11,831 nt of DNA from Verrucomicrobiota bacterium (GCA_027297085.1 JAPUIL010000082.1:1-11831), one strand, 5' to 3'; shown: positions 1 through 8,726, numbered from the stretch's first letter. Notes: generated from the letters alone by a model not told the origin. Numbers and translations: made by a program.

Positions 1-2
1 AT

Positions 3-149
3 GTGGGAGCTGAAACCTGGCAATGGAGTACTTCCACAGCCAAATCGGCTTTCGAAATCAAATTCTTGATCAATGATACCACGTGGTCACAAGGAGAAAA
101 CTTAGTGATAAAACCAGGCACAACTGCCGGTTTTGCACCCGGATTCTAG
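3..149 (+). CDS. C-terminal end of a protein, possibly a carbohydrate-binding-type domain (5' partial)
   Basis: The frame is open from the left edge to a TAG at 147-149 and gives about 48 residues. The peptide contains a run WQWSTSTAKSAFEIKFLIND followed by TTWSQGEN and ends in GFAPGF. The alternating beta-strand pattern, the aromatic residues and the 'EIKFLINDTTW' style resemble starch- or glycan-binding beta-sandwich modules at the ends of secreted glycosidases and adhesins. That is a family impression and not a proven match. The gene start lies outside the window, so length and catalytic part are unknown. A strong terminator 32 nt downstream supports this being the true end of a transcription unit. 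The coding call rests on composition, the stop codon and the terminator position. Confidence 0.55.
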   Translation: MGAETWQWSTSTAKSAFEIKFLINDTTWSQGENLVIKPGTTAGFAPGF

Positions 150-180
150 TTGAAGACTCCGTAGATAAAGAAACTGATAC

Positions 181-208
181 AAAGCCCCGGATTCTTCCGG
201 GGCTTTTT
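181..208 (+). terminator. Rho-independent terminator
   Basis: A perfect 10-bp stem (AAAGCCCCGG at 181-190 with CCGGGGCTTT at 197-206) encloses the 6-nt loop ATTCTT, and the T run continues to 208. It sits just after the stop codon at 149 and so ends the upstream partial gene. The A run on the 5' side could let it work weakly in the other direction as well. Confidence 0.9.
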
Positions 209-294
209 GGTAAACTGCCGTTGACCAGCCGGAGCAACGCTCATCATGCTGGCACAACCATAGCAGTATGCTACTTGAAACCTGACCACCGCTC

Positions 295-822
295 ATGACA
301 GAAGCCTGCCCATATCTACCTGAACCGGATCCAACCATGGACTGGCGCTCCATGAATACCAGCAAAGGGAAAAAAGGCACGCACTTCTACATGACAGCCT
401 TACAGTATGCTCAGGTATTGTGGCTGAGACAATTACCAGCCCGGGCTGTTCTTGCCGTTAATCGAGCACTATTAACGGAGCTAGTGGGTGACGAACCGGA
501 ATTAAAGAAATGGCCTCTACCCTATCGGGCTATGGCATGGATGTTGGAGAATTATAAAGACGAATCATTTGTAGGGAATCCACGGGTACATTTTCAGCAT
601 CTTGCAACGCGAGTGAAAGGGGGCCGCACGGAGCAACGCAGGTGGCGTGCCTGGGCTTGCTGGTACCTCTCCCGGCAGACAAGGCCCTATCTTCCCGGGG
701 ACGAGAAACAGGGAATTACAGGGCCCAAGCGCGAAGATATTCGTTCGGGGTTAAGGACATTTGGAATTCCTGACGAACTGGTGACTTGGGAAGCCGTGGT
801 TCAAGAGCGTGAACTTGTATGA
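295..822 (+). CDS. Conserved protein of unknown function (175 aa)
   Basis: This is a soluble-looking protein without signal peptide or membrane helix. Residues 34-60 (ALQYAQVLWLRQLPARAVLA region) look like a helical repeat. Residues 94-130 carry a basic, Trp-rich segment (NPRVHFQHLA, then EQRRWRAWACWYL). I recall similar proteins only from Opitutae-type Verrucomicrobiota, where they are annotated as hypothetical, and I cannot assign a reaction. ATG 295 is used here. Other in-frame ATGs at 337, 352 and 391 are possible, and none has a clear Shine-Dalgarno sequence. The Trp- and Tyr-rich N-terminal part begins before residue 33, so the 391 start is least likely. The stop lies 16 nt from the stop of the convergent vWA gene. 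The preceding terminator makes this gene the start of its own unit. Confidence 0.75.
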   Translation: MTEACPYLPEPDPTMDWRSMNTSKGKKGTHFYMTALQYAQVLWLRQLPARAVLAVNRALLTELVGDEPELKKWPLPYRAMAWMLENYKDESFVGNPRVHFQHLATRVKGGRTEQRRWRAWACWYLSRQTRPYLPGDEKQGITGPKREDIRSGLRTFGIPDELVTWEAVVQERELV

Positions 823-838
823 ACGATATGACTCCTGC

Positions 839-1858
839 TTAGAGTTCCCGGTATTGCCCTTTATACCGTCTGATTAACCCTTGTAGTTCGGACTTATGCT
901 GTGGCTTTACTTGAAAACCTACAAAGTGAATTCGCACATCTTTCTCCGACTGTTCCTGGAATCTATGAATATCGCGGGAGAGTTCTTTCCATGGGACATT
1001 TTCACTACCCCCGGCTGGTTTGCTGCGCTGGAAGTCCCCATCAGAAATAATAAAAATAACATCAGGTTGCCAGGCAAAGGCGGCTTCCAATACAGATTGA
1101 ACTCCATTGACGGGACTGCGAATCCAATTTCGAGCGGATCTACCATCCGTACGAAACTCATTCTCCAACCAAGTTACACCTGCCTGTTTATTCGCTTTAG
1201 TCCCAGCTACCAGGTAATCTTCAAATAAGTCGTAGCTTCGACTGAATTGGATGATCCCAAACAAGGTGTTGGCGTTTAGGCTTTGGATTAGTTTTACCGC
1301 TTCTTGCTGCAGTTGGCGTATTGAAACGCCACTTTTCTTGGCCTTGGTTACCACCGATTGAGAAATGTCAAAAGCTATCACAATTCTAGTAGCCTGATCT
1401 TCGATTCCAAAGAAACTAACTCGTGAGGTCTCGGAAACCAATCCTTGGAGAGAACCCATCAGGCCTGCCTCGCCCAACAGTGCCGCTGCATCATAGAGGG
1501 GGTTTACCGGGTTGTTGAAGGGATTGAACTCCTGCGTAGGCAAAGATGGAAGTGAAGGCATAGCCGAATTGAGTAATGACTCCGTTGTAAGGCGTTCCAT
1601 CAAGGCAGGCTTACTCGCAACTTCCTGAAACTCCGACAGCGCAACAGAATGCTCGAGCTCTCTTTGGGGAAGATAGATTGTCTTCTTGGCTATAAATTCA
1701 GGATCCCGCTTTATTTTTGGTATCACAACGACGACGAAGACAGCTCCAAGCAAAAGACCCATTTGAATAATGAGGGCCCAAACGAATGGTCCCATCTTTG
1801 ACGAAGGCCGAACTAGTTTGCTGTAGCGATCTGGGGATTTTGCCGCAGACGATTCCAT
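839..1858 (-). CDS. Membrane-anchored von Willebrand factor A domain protein
   Basis: From ATG 1858 the product has 339 residues. A basic N-terminus is followed by one membrane helix (residues 25-46, a run of L, I, V and G ending in FVVVVI). A Pro-rich linker follows (about 95-125) and then a vWA domain (about 157-339). The metal-ion-dependent adhesion site is visible as DISQS at 164-168, matching DxSxS, and a later acidic turn SDGD lies at 272-275. Such proteins bind partners through a Mg2+/Mn2+ site. The partner is unknown here, and no MoxR or other vWA genes lie beside it. The domain probably sits in the periplasm on a single anchor. A TTG 36 nt upstream (1894) would give 351 residues. I prefer the ATG because neither has a good ribosome binding site. 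It runs convergent to the 175-aa gene and divergent from tRNA-Asp. Confidence 0.85.
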   Translation of the reverse strand: MESSAAKSPDRYSKLVRPSSKMGPFVWALIIQMGLLLGAVFVVVVIPKIKRDPEFIAKKTIYLPQRELEHSVALSEFQEVASKPALMERLTTESLLNSAMPSLPSLPTQEFNPFNNPVNPLYDAAALLGEAGLMGSLQGLVSETSRVSFFGIEDQATRIVIAFDISQSVVTKAKKSGVSIRQLQQEAVKLIQSLNANTLFGIIQFSRSYDLFEDYLVAGTKANKQAGVTWLENEFRTDGRSARNWIRSPVNGVQSVLEAAFAWQPDVIFIISDGDFQRSKPAGGSENVPWKELSRDIHRFQEQSEKDVRIHFVGFQVKPQHKSELQGLIRRYKGQYREL

Positions 1859-1951
1859 GTTTGGAAAGCCTGATCCAACTTCGCCAAAACTCAATGGAAG
1901 AGTGACATTGTCTGCTCAATAAAAAAAATAGGATTTTGGCAAGAATCCCCC

Positions 1952-1980
1952 TTGACTAGGAATTATTTCCGGATCATAGG
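1952..1980 (+). promoter_or_regulatory. Probable sigma-70-type promoter of tRNA-Asp
   Basis: A near-consensus -35 TTGACT lies at 1952-1957. After 17 nt comes a weak -10, CATAGG, at 1975-1980. A start about 7 nt later would lie roughly 14 nt before the mature tRNA 5' end, a normal leader length. The -10 matches only half of TATAAT, so this is a position-supported guess. Confidence 0.4.
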
Positions 1981-1999
1981 TTTCAATCTTTATTTTCCA

Positions 2000-2077
<78 letters not shown>

Positions 2078-2084
2078 TTTTTAC

Positions 2085-2113
2085 ACCACCGCGGATAGCC
2101 GGTGGTTTTTTTT
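2085..2113 (+). terminator. Rho-independent terminator of tRNA-Asp
   Basis: The 7-bp stem ACCACCG (2085-2091) with CGGTGGT (2100-2106) is followed by seven more T residues through 2113. It begins 8 nt after the tRNA CCA end. Confidence 0.85.
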
Positions 2114-2385
2114 ACCCAAACCTGAAAACCGGCTAGAACTAAGTCTGTTTGAAGGTTATCAAGTCGCTATTTCGCTGAAAAATCAGGTCAAGATCATAGA
2201 ATTTTATGCATTGAAAGGAGTCGATTTTGTGCTACTTATCAACTCTTTAACTCAACTACCAGTAAAGACATGCAGTTTTTTACGACCCTGAAACAACGCG
2301 TACATTCTTTGTACCTACCGGCTGATATTTTTCCTTTTACGAATCCATAGTAGGTTCTTGGACGTAAAAATCTGAAAATCATTTA
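2114..2385 (+). other. Intergenic leader before the protease gene, with a possible 20-codon mini-ORF
   Basis: I see no full gene here. The one notable signal is GAAAGGAG at 2213-2220, a strong Shine-Dalgarno match, placed 8 nt before GTG 2229. That opens a frame of 20 codons ending with TGA at 2289-2291. It encodes a short peptide with hydrophobic and Thr/Ser content, and no homolog is recognised. The start of the protease itself (2386) has no such signal. The mini-ORF may be chance or a leader peptide. Confidence 0.3.
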
Positions 2386-5300
2386 ATGCGATCTAAGACC
2401 AAATGGGGGTTAGCAGGATTGGCTATAGTAGCCTGCATCCTATTTATCCAGTTATCCAATCCGAAGATTGAATCACGTAAAGTGGTACCAACCACACCTT
2501 CCCATACAAACACGGGGCAAAGCGAAGGAGAAAACTCCTCAACGTCTTCCGCTGATCGCGTGTTTGAAACCAGCAAAGTTGAACAAAGCCCTTACAAAAG
2601 CCTTTCAACCCAGGTAATCCGGGAAGCTCAGGAAAGATCGGAAGCTTGGTCGGCAAATTATGAGATAGCCGATACTTGGACGGTTCAAGTGAGTAGCCAG
2701 ATCGATCTAAACAATTTAATTTCCAAGTTGAACGCGCAGCTCATCGGTCCGGTAGCAGGATTTCCGGATGTGTTTGTCTTGAGAGTAAAAGGATCAGAGG
2801 CAGCTTCTGTAGCCGCTCAGGTTCGGAATATACTTAGTGCTAGCACAGAAGCGCGTTGGTTTGAGCAGGAAATCATCGAAACCTTTGCACTTCGATACGA
2901 CGAGACTTCACCACCGATTTCCGATCCCCTTCTAACTGACCAGTGGCACTTAAGGAATACAGGTGACCGAAGAAACGTGGCTGGCGAAGATGCCAATGTC
3001 TATCCTGCGTGGAATTATGGGGTTTCCGGGGCTGGGATATTTATCGCGGTTGTGGACACGGGAATCGAAGGGAATCACCCGGACTTGGCACCGAACTACC
3101 GCACCGACCTGGACTACGATTATTTGAATAACGATGGATCCGCAGCTCCGGTGACAGGGGATGAGACACATGGAACCGCTGTTTCTGGAGTAGCTGCCGC
3201 CGCTGCCAACGAAAGTTGTGGAGTGGGTGCTGCCTTTAATGCTGAACTAATCGGTGTCCGCCTGATCAATGAAAATCAAGGTGTCTCTTCAAGCAGGCAA
3301 GCCTCAGCCGTCTCTCATCGCTCTGATTTGGTTCATATATATAACAACAGTTGGGGTCCTGATACCGATAACGGCGCTCGCTTGGCCGGGCCAGGCAACC
3401 TTCCCTTTTCAGCCATAAAAAATGCGATTGAGGAGGGCAGAAACGGCCTCGGCTGTATTTTTGTCTGGGCCGCTGGAAATGGATTAAACATTGGTAGTAA
3501 CGTAAACTACGACGGTTGGGCTTCCCATCGATACACCATCGCCGTGGGAGCAGTGGGCGATCATGGCAGGCAGTCCAATTACAGTGAACCTGGCGCATCT
3601 ATGTTGGTGTGTGCACACAGTAATGGAAACACATCAGGCATTCGAACAACTGATCTGCAAGGAGCTGCAGGAGCGGATTCAGGAGATTGTCGCATCGAAT
3701 TTGGCGGAACGTCATCGGCTTCGCCACTTGTAGCAGGAATTGTGGCCCTGATGCTGGAGACTAACCCCAACTTAACCTGGCGGGACGTACAACACATTCT
3801 TGCAAAAACAGCGGTAAAAGTATCCACAACCGACTCGGACTGGACCCGAAATGGTGCAGGTTATTGGGTGAACCACAAATTCGGATTTGGCCGTGTAGAC
3901 GCCGCGGCGGCTGTTAAGGTTGCACAAGATTGGATCCCTGTGGGTGAAGAAATACTGATTACTTCGAATTCTTTAAACCTCAACCAAACAGTTCCCGACA
4001 ACTCCACAGCGGGTATCCAGGCTTTCTATACAGAGAACAACAACATCCGCGTTGAGCATGTGGCAGTCACACTCAAAATTCACGCCGGAGTAGGAAATAC
4101 GATGGATTGGGGTAACTTAAAGATATCTCTCACATCACCAGATGGAACCGACAGCATCCTCGCCGAACCACACACAGATGCTCAAAAATCATACACAGAG
4201 TGGACCTACTGGACCGTGCGACATATGGATGAAACCAGCCAGGGAACCTGGACACTGGATATCGAAGATCTCAGGACTGGGAACATACACGTGGTTGATT
4301 CCTGGGACATCGAAATTTACGGCACCGAAATATTGGAAGATGACAACCAGATCCCAGTGGCGGTTAGAGACGACTTCACAATTTCCAATTCCACAACTCG
4401 CCTGAATGTTCTGGGAAATGACACGGATGACGATGGAGATGAGCTGGAAGTCATTTCGATTTACCGCTCTCCGCACAGTGAGGTGAAATTGCTTCAATCC
4501 GGTTTGATCGAATACACACCAGGCAATGGGTTGGGAGGAAAGGATCGTTTCGGCTATACTATGCATGACGGACGCGGCGGCATAAAAACGGCCGAGGTCC
4601 ATTTGGTCATGCCAATACCCGATGCAAAAGACGATCAGGTAGCAACCAGAAGAAACACCTCCATAAGTATAGCGGTTCTGGATAACGATAGTGATCCCAA
4701 CGGAGGAAATATTCGAATTACAGACTTTTCGACGCCTCAACACGGAGTTGTTGATTTTCAAGGTATTATCAATCTGCAATATACACCTGAAGAGGGTTTT
4801 ATAGGTATCGACCGGTTTACTTATTCAATAACCGATGACATAGATGGAGACGCAACAGCTGAAGTCACCGTCTTCGTCACGGCTGAGGATGATTACGCGC
4901 TGCTTTTTGATGGAAACAACGACCAAATCGATATCGGAGGTTCCGGAAATCAGCATTTAAAGTCCGCCTTCACTATTGAGGCTTGGATACGCCCAACAGG
5001 TTGGGGTGAAGCGGAAACGGGCTATGCTCGAATTCTCGACAAGAGTTCAATTGTTTACTATTTGCACGGCATCGGTTTTGCGGGATACAATCCCCACAGT
5101 CTACTGATTTCACTGGACCATGCGAATGGAGCACGATCGATCCACAATACGCCTGCAGATTCCATTCAGTTGAATCAATGGCAGCACGTCGTTGTAACTT
5201 TCGACAATGTATCAACGGTGCGAATGTTTATCGATGGAGTTGAACAACCTTTGATTTCTCCTTTCGATTCAGCCTCGGGCCCTGTAGCAACTAACGGACA

Positions 5301-6243
5301 AACCATGATTATTGGCGAATCAGCAAGTCAGCAACGTGCATTTGAAGGCGCCATAGACGAAATTCGGGTATGGAACCGTGCCCTGACTTCTACAGAAATA
5401 AATAACCAAAAAGATTCCACGCTTTCAGGGAATGAGTCGGGACTACTCATTTACTACCCAATGAATGAAGGAAACGGCACCCAGGTACTCGATATCAAAG
5501 CTCCCATTCAAAATGGTCAAATAACTGAAGCAAAATGGATTAAAGGAATCATTGGTGAAAATGCGCCACCTATCTCCTCGACTGATGAAGTTCACTCAAT
5601 TGTTGGTGAAAAATTAGTTATTCCTGTGACCGAAAATGATTCAGACCCAGATGGCGATGAGTTGAGGGTATCCAGAATTCTAAGCATTAGCGAAGGCTCA
5701 GCTTCCATTATAGGTGGCTCAATCATTTATCAACCGCCTGAAGGATTTACCGGCCTCGTCCGAATAGATTTTGAAATCGAAGACTTCTATAATGGTAAAA
5801 CAATATCCACCCTCATTTTAACGATTGGCGAGGGGCTCTATTATTCGGTTTGGGAAACACAGTATTATGATGGCAGCCTCGGAAATGCTGAGGAGGACAC
5901 CGATTATGATTCTCTAACGAATTTTTCAGAGTACGCTTTCGGAACAGACCCATTATCAGGTTTTAGGGATCCGGCATTGTGGGATCTTAAATACGAGCCT
6001 GACTCCGGTACTACCACTTTCACCTTTACTCTGTTGAAGAATAGCCTCGATGTGAACTATCAGCTTTCCCAGTCAACAGACATGGTTAACTGGTTAACCG
6101 CGTACGAAGGGGAAGATTATAACCTTCTTACTGTAATTGATACCAGTTTGGACACAGAAACACGTACTGTGGAATTCCAGCCTGAGGGTGGACAACGAAT
6201 TTTTCTGAAGCTTGAGGCTTTTTCGTTAGCGGGATCCCAGTAG
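2386..6243 (+). CDS. Secreted kexin/furin-like S8 serine protease with P domain, cadherin-like and LamG-like modules
   Basis: The 1285-aa product starts with a signal peptide (basic MRSKTK, hydrophobic 8-23). IVAC at 14-17 fits a lipobox, but hydrophobic residues after Cys make a lipoprotein less likely. A propeptide-like region (about 90-165) precedes the subtilisin fold (about 180-515). The triad reads Asp224 (DTGI), His262 (HGTAVSG) and Ser443 (GTSSASP), with oxyanion Asn365 (WAAGNG). A P/Homo-B domain follows (about 525-647), typical of the kexin/furin subfamily. Cadherin-like Ca-binding repeats lie at about 657-742, 745-833 and 1062-1147, each with an acidic NDxD-type turn (678, 767, 1084). 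A LamG/concanavalin-type jelly roll (about 836-1055) sits between the second and third. The tail has an Asp-rich DTDYDSLTNFSEY motif (1171-1183) and a beta-rich domain. The catalytic set is complete, so an active exported or surface endopeptidase is expected. Cleavage specificity cannot be read here. No Shine-Dalgarno precedes the ATG. Confidence 0.95.
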   Translation: MRSKTKWGLAGLAIVACILFIQLSNPKIESRKVVPTTPSHTNTGQSEGENSSTSSADRVFETSKVEQSPYKSLSTQVIREAQERSEAWSANYEIADTWTVQVSSQIDLNNLISKLNAQLIGPVAGFPDVFVLRVKGSEAASVAAQVRNILSASTEARWFEQEIIETFALRYDETSPPISDPLLTDQWHLRNTGDRRNVAGEDANVYPAWNYGVSGAGIFIAVVDTGIEGNHPDLAPNYRTDLDYDYLNNDGSAAPVTGDETHGTAVSGVAAAAANESCGVGAAFNAELIGVRLINENQGVSSSRQASAVSHRSDLVHIYNNSWGPDTDNGARLAGPGNLPFSAIKNAIEEGRNGLGCIFVWAAGNGLNIGSNVNYDGWASHRYTIAVGAVGDHGRQSNYSEPGASMLVCAHSNGNTSGIRTTDLQGAAGADSGDCRIEFGGTSSASPLVAGIVALMLETNPNLTWRDVQHILAKTAVKVSTTDSDWTRNGAGYWVNHKFGFGRVDAAAAVKVAQDWIPVGEEILITSNSLNLNQTVPDNSTAGIQAFYTENNNIRVEHVAVTLKIHAGVGNTMDWGNLKISLTSPDGTDSILAEPHTDAQKSYTEWTYWTVRHMDETSQGTWTLDIEDLRTGNIHVVDSWDIEIYGTEILEDDNQIPVAVRDDFTISNSTTRLNVLGNDTDDDGDELEVISIYRSPHSEVKLLQSGLIEYTPGNGLGGKDRFGYTMHDGRGGIKTAEVHLVMPIPDAKDDQVATRRNTSISIAVLDNDSDPNGGNIRITDFSTPQHGVVDFQGIINLQYTPEEGFIGIDRFTYSITDDIDGDATAEVTVFVTAEDDYALLFDGNNDQIDIGGSGNQHLKSAFTIEAWIRPTGWGEAETGYARILDKSSIVYYLHGIGFAGYNPHSLLISLDHANGARSIHNTPADSIQLNQWQHVVVTFDNVSTVRMFIDGVEQPLISPFDSASGPVATNGQTMIIGESASQQRAFEGAIDEIRVWNRALTSTEINNQKDSTLSGNESGLLIYYPMNEGNGTQVLDIKAPIQNGQITEAKWIKGIIGENAPPISSTDEVHSIVGEKLVIPVTENDSDPDGDELRVSRILSISEGSASIIGGSIIYQPPEGFTGLVRIDFEIEDFYNGKTISTLILTIGEGLYYSVWETQYYDGSLGNAEEDTDYDSLTNFSEYAFGTDPLSGFRDPALWDLKYEPDSGTTTFTFTLLKNSLDVNYQLSQSTDMVNWLTAYEGEDYNLLTVIDTSLDTETRTVEFQPEGGQRIFLKLEAFSLAGSQ

Positions 6244-6394
6244 CGGTGACTGTGACACCTCTTAATCCTAAGGCATGAGAGCTTGTGTCAACGTGGCACA
6301 TTAATAAGCATTATCACCTCCAAGCGAAAACCTTAATCTCCTTTAAAAGAACGACTTGCGAAGGTGGTATTAATCCTGCACCCGTATGGTCACT

Positions 6395-8323
6395 ATGAGC
6401 AAAATTTTGGGAATAGATTTAGGTACTACCAACTCATGCATGGCCATTCTGGAAGGCGGAGAACCCGTCGTTATCCCGAACGCTGAAGGCGCGCGCACAA
6501 CTCCATCAGTCGTGGCTTTTACGAAAAACGGCGAGCGATTGATTGGTCAGGCCGCTAAACGCCAAGCAGTAACCAATCCGCAAAATACCATTTACTCAGC
6601 AAAACGCCTGATTGGTCGCAAATTTTCCGAGATAACAGAAGAATCTGCCAGCCTTCCTTACGAAGTGATAGAAGGCAAAAATTCGGACGCTTATGTAAAG
6701 GCTACTGTAAACGGCAAAGATGAGACGTTCGCACCTGAACAAATCGCCGCCTTTGTTTTGCAAAAGCTGAAAGCCGATGCAGAAGCCTATCTGGGTGAGC
6801 CGGTTACCCAAGCGGTAATCACAGTACCTGCCTACTTTAACAACTCGCAGAAACAAGCCACCAAGGACGCCGGAATAATCGCTGGCCTGGAGGTACTCCG
6901 GATCATTAATGAGCCGACTGCTGCTGCCCTGGCCTATGGGTTGGATAAGAAAAACGAATCCAAAATCGCGGTCTACGACCTAGGGGGTGGAACATTTGAC
7001 GTATCAATCCTCGAAATCGGCGATGGTGTTTTTGAGGTAAAGGCGACCAATGGCGATACCCACCTCGGAGGAGACAATTGGGATACTGCCATAATCGACT
7101 GGATGGTAGCCGAGTTCAAAAGTGAAAACGGTATCGATCTACGCAATGACCCAATGGCATTGCAGCGCTTAAAGGAAGAAGCCGAAAAAGCTAAGATCGC
7201 ACTTTCATCAGCACAATCCACCGACATCAATCTGCCATTTATCACGGCAGATGCATCAGGTCCAAAACACCTGAACGTCCAACTGACTCGTTCCAAATTC
7301 GAACAACTTACAGACCATCTTTTCCAGAGAACCGTGGAACCGTTTAATAAATGTCTCAAAGACTCTGGACTGAACGAATCCGAGATTGATGACCTGGTCT
7401 TGGTGGGAGGAATGACCCGGGCGCCTAAAGTAACTGAAATTGCCTTCGGATTGGCAGGAAAAGATCCACACAAGGGTGTAAATCCCGACGAAGTTGTCGC
7501 GATCGGAGCTGCCATCCAGGGAGCCGTGCTTGCAGGGGACATGAAAGACGTGCTCCTCCTCGACGTGACTCCACTCACTCTTGGTATTGAAACCGCTGGA
7601 GCAGTGAGCACGCCCATGATTGAGCGCAACACCACCATTCCGGCCAAAAAAACCCAAGTGTTTTCAACCTATTCTGATAACCAATCCGCAGTGGACATCA
7701 AGATTCTCCAAGGCGAGCGATCCATGGCAAATGACAACAAACTCCTGGGTAATTTCCGTCTGGATGGCATTCCAGCTGCCCCAAGAGGTACACCGCAAAT
7801 CGAGGTAAATTTCGATATCGATGTTAATGGAATCCTCCACGTGTCGGCCAAGGACAAAGGCACCGGCAAAGACCAGAAGATTACCATCACCAATTCATCT
7901 GGCCTTTCCAAGGATGAGATCGAAAAGATGAAAAAAGAAGCTGAACTCAATGCGGACGCCGATAAGAAGCAAAAGGAAGCCGTAGAGATTAAAAACACTC
8001 TTGATAATCTGATTTATCAGACCGAAAAGCAAATTGGCGAAGCTGGGGACAAGCTTCCTGAGGATAAGAAATCTGAAATTGAGGCAGTGCTTGCTGACGG
8101 TAAAACAGCCCTGGAAACTAACAATCCAGACGAAATGAAAGCAGCCACTGAAAAAATTCAGACTGTATTCTCCAGCATGGCGCAGGACCTGTATAGCCAG
8201 GCTGCTCCGGAAGGTGCTCCTCCATCACAACCAGACGCTGAGCCCGATTCATCCACGGCCAAGTCAACTCCGGATGACGTCGTAGATGCTGACTTCGAAG
8301 TTGTAGATGAGGATAAGAAATAA
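6395..8323 (+). CDS. dnaK: Molecular chaperone DnaK (Hsp70)
   Basis: This is the cytoplasmic ATP-dependent chaperone that binds exposed hydrophobic segments together with DnaJ and GrpE. The 642-residue product opens with [15 protein letters not shown], the phosphate-1 loop. It carries the [12 protein letters not shown] phosphate-2 motif and the adenosine motif [11 protein letters not shown]. The interdomain linker DVLLLDV is at 385-391, then come the beta substrate-binding domain, a helical lid, and the acidic tail [12 protein letters not shown] usual for bacterial DnaK. Length and every landmark are normal, so it should be functional. An in-frame ATG at 6386 would add three residues (MVT). 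I chose 6395 because the family starts MSK. Neither start has a Shine-Dalgarno sequence. No grpE, dnaJ or hrcA lies beside it, and I found no CIRCE operator in the 150 nt upstream. Its transcript probably ends at the terminator at 8499-8527. Confidence 0.98.
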   Translation: MSKILGIDLGTTNSCMAILEGGEPVVIPNAEGARTTPSVVAFTKNGERLIGQAAKRQAVTNPQNTIYSAKRLIGRKFSEITEESASLPYEVIEGKNSDAYVKATVNGKDETFAPEQIAAFVLQKLKADAEAYLGEPVTQAVITVPAYFNNSQKQATKDAGIIAGLEVLRIINEPTAAALAYGLDKKNESKIAVYDLGGGTFDVSILEIGDGVFEVKATNGDTHLGGDNWDTAIIDWMVAEFKSENGIDLRNDPMALQRLKEEAEKAKIALSSAQSTDINLPFITADASGPKHLNVQLTRSKFEQLTDHLFQRTVEPFNKCLKDSGLNESEIDDLVLVGGMTRAPKVTEIAFGLAGKDPHKGVNPDEVVAIGAAIQGAVLAGDMKDVLLLDVTPLTLGIETAGAVSTPMIERNTTIPAKKTQVFSTYSDNQSAVDIKILQGERSMANDNKLLGNFRLDGIPAAPRGTPQIEVNFDIDVNGILHVSAKDKGTGKDQKITITNSSGLSKDEIEKMKKEAELNADADKKQKEAVEIKNTLDNLIYQTEKQIGEAGDKLPEDKKSEIEAVLADGKTALETNNPDEMKAATEKIQTVFSSMAQDLYSQAAPEGAPPSQPDAEPDSSTAKSTPDDVVDADFEVVDEDKK

Positions 8324-8382
8324 TCGATTCTAATGTAGACCGCCTTAAGTAATTAAACATAGACGTTTGCTCCTATTGACAG

Positions 8383-8440
8383 CTACGGGGTCATTCCTTG
8401 CAATCGTGCATGCCAATGCGGGATTCAAGGTCTGAACCCC
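8383..8440 (+). repeat. Palindromic intergenic repeat, copy 1 (REP-like hairpin)
   Basis: CTAC is followed by a long imperfect hairpin (8387-8440). Outer arms are GGGGT with ACCCC. The middle stem is CCTTG (8396-8400) with CAAGG (8426-8430), with C8401 bulged. The inner stem is AATC/GATT plus GCAT/ATGC around loop GCCA, separated by one G-G mismatch and a G-U pair. A second copy at 11682-11738 differs at only about six or seven positions. TAAGTTA occurs 12 nt after the hairpin (8453-8459). It lies in the dnaK 3' region, with a terminator beginning 40 nt after that motif. Confidence 0.8.
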
Positions 8441-8498
8441 TTCGAAGATGCATAAGTTACAAACTGTTTGGCGGACACCACTAAGACAAATTTCAGCA

Positions 8499-8527
8499 AG
8501 CGCTTCCCCAAAAGGGAGGCGCTTTTT
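8499..8527 (+). terminator. Rho-independent terminator
   Basis: The 10-bp stem AGCGCTTCCC (8499-8508) with GGGAGGCGCT (8514-8523) has one G-U pair and loop CAAAA. T8523 is followed by four more T residues. It would end the dnaK transcript, or any separate small RNA carrying the palindromic repeat just upstream. Confidence 0.85.
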
Positions 8528-8726
8528 GCTATCAGAGACCGTAGATCTTAAAAAAAATCGTTAAAAACTTCTTAATTCTTCTGCAATGGCGTGCACAAGA
8601 AGATAATTTTTGCTTCCTATACAAGGTCGTTTCCTATCAAATGAATCCTTCTTAAATCGATACTCGACTCAAGAATTGGTGGCTTCATTACCAGGAAACT
8701 ACCCATCGATTTAGACCTGCCTGTTC
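8528..8726 (+). other. Intergenic region with a long-spaced inverted repeat
   Basis: No ORF of useful length is present. TAAATCGAT (8653-8661) is repeated inverted and perfectly as ATCGATTTA (8705-8713), 43 nt apart, ending 13 nt before the exonuclease start. It could form a hairpin in the leader or be a pair of binding sites, or it could be chance. Confidence 0.35.

Noticed and set aside
896..1228. 110-codon plus-strand frame
   Set aside because: Antisense to the vWA gene, whose metal-site and membrane motifs are clear.
4189..4779. 196-codon open frame on the minus strand
   Set aside because: Shadow of the protease gene. The plus-strand frame carries recognisable P and cadherin-like domains here.
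6253..6290. TGACAC/GTGTCA inverted repeat after the protease gene as a terminator or CIRCE-like operator
   Set aside because: There is no T run after the hairpin, the sequence does not match CIRCE, and a 6-bp match with a long loop is easily chance.
6973..7647. 224-codon open frame on the minus strand
   Set aside because: It lies entirely inside dnaK, whose protein is unmistakable. The minus frame is Ser/Arg-rich shadow sequence with no domain.
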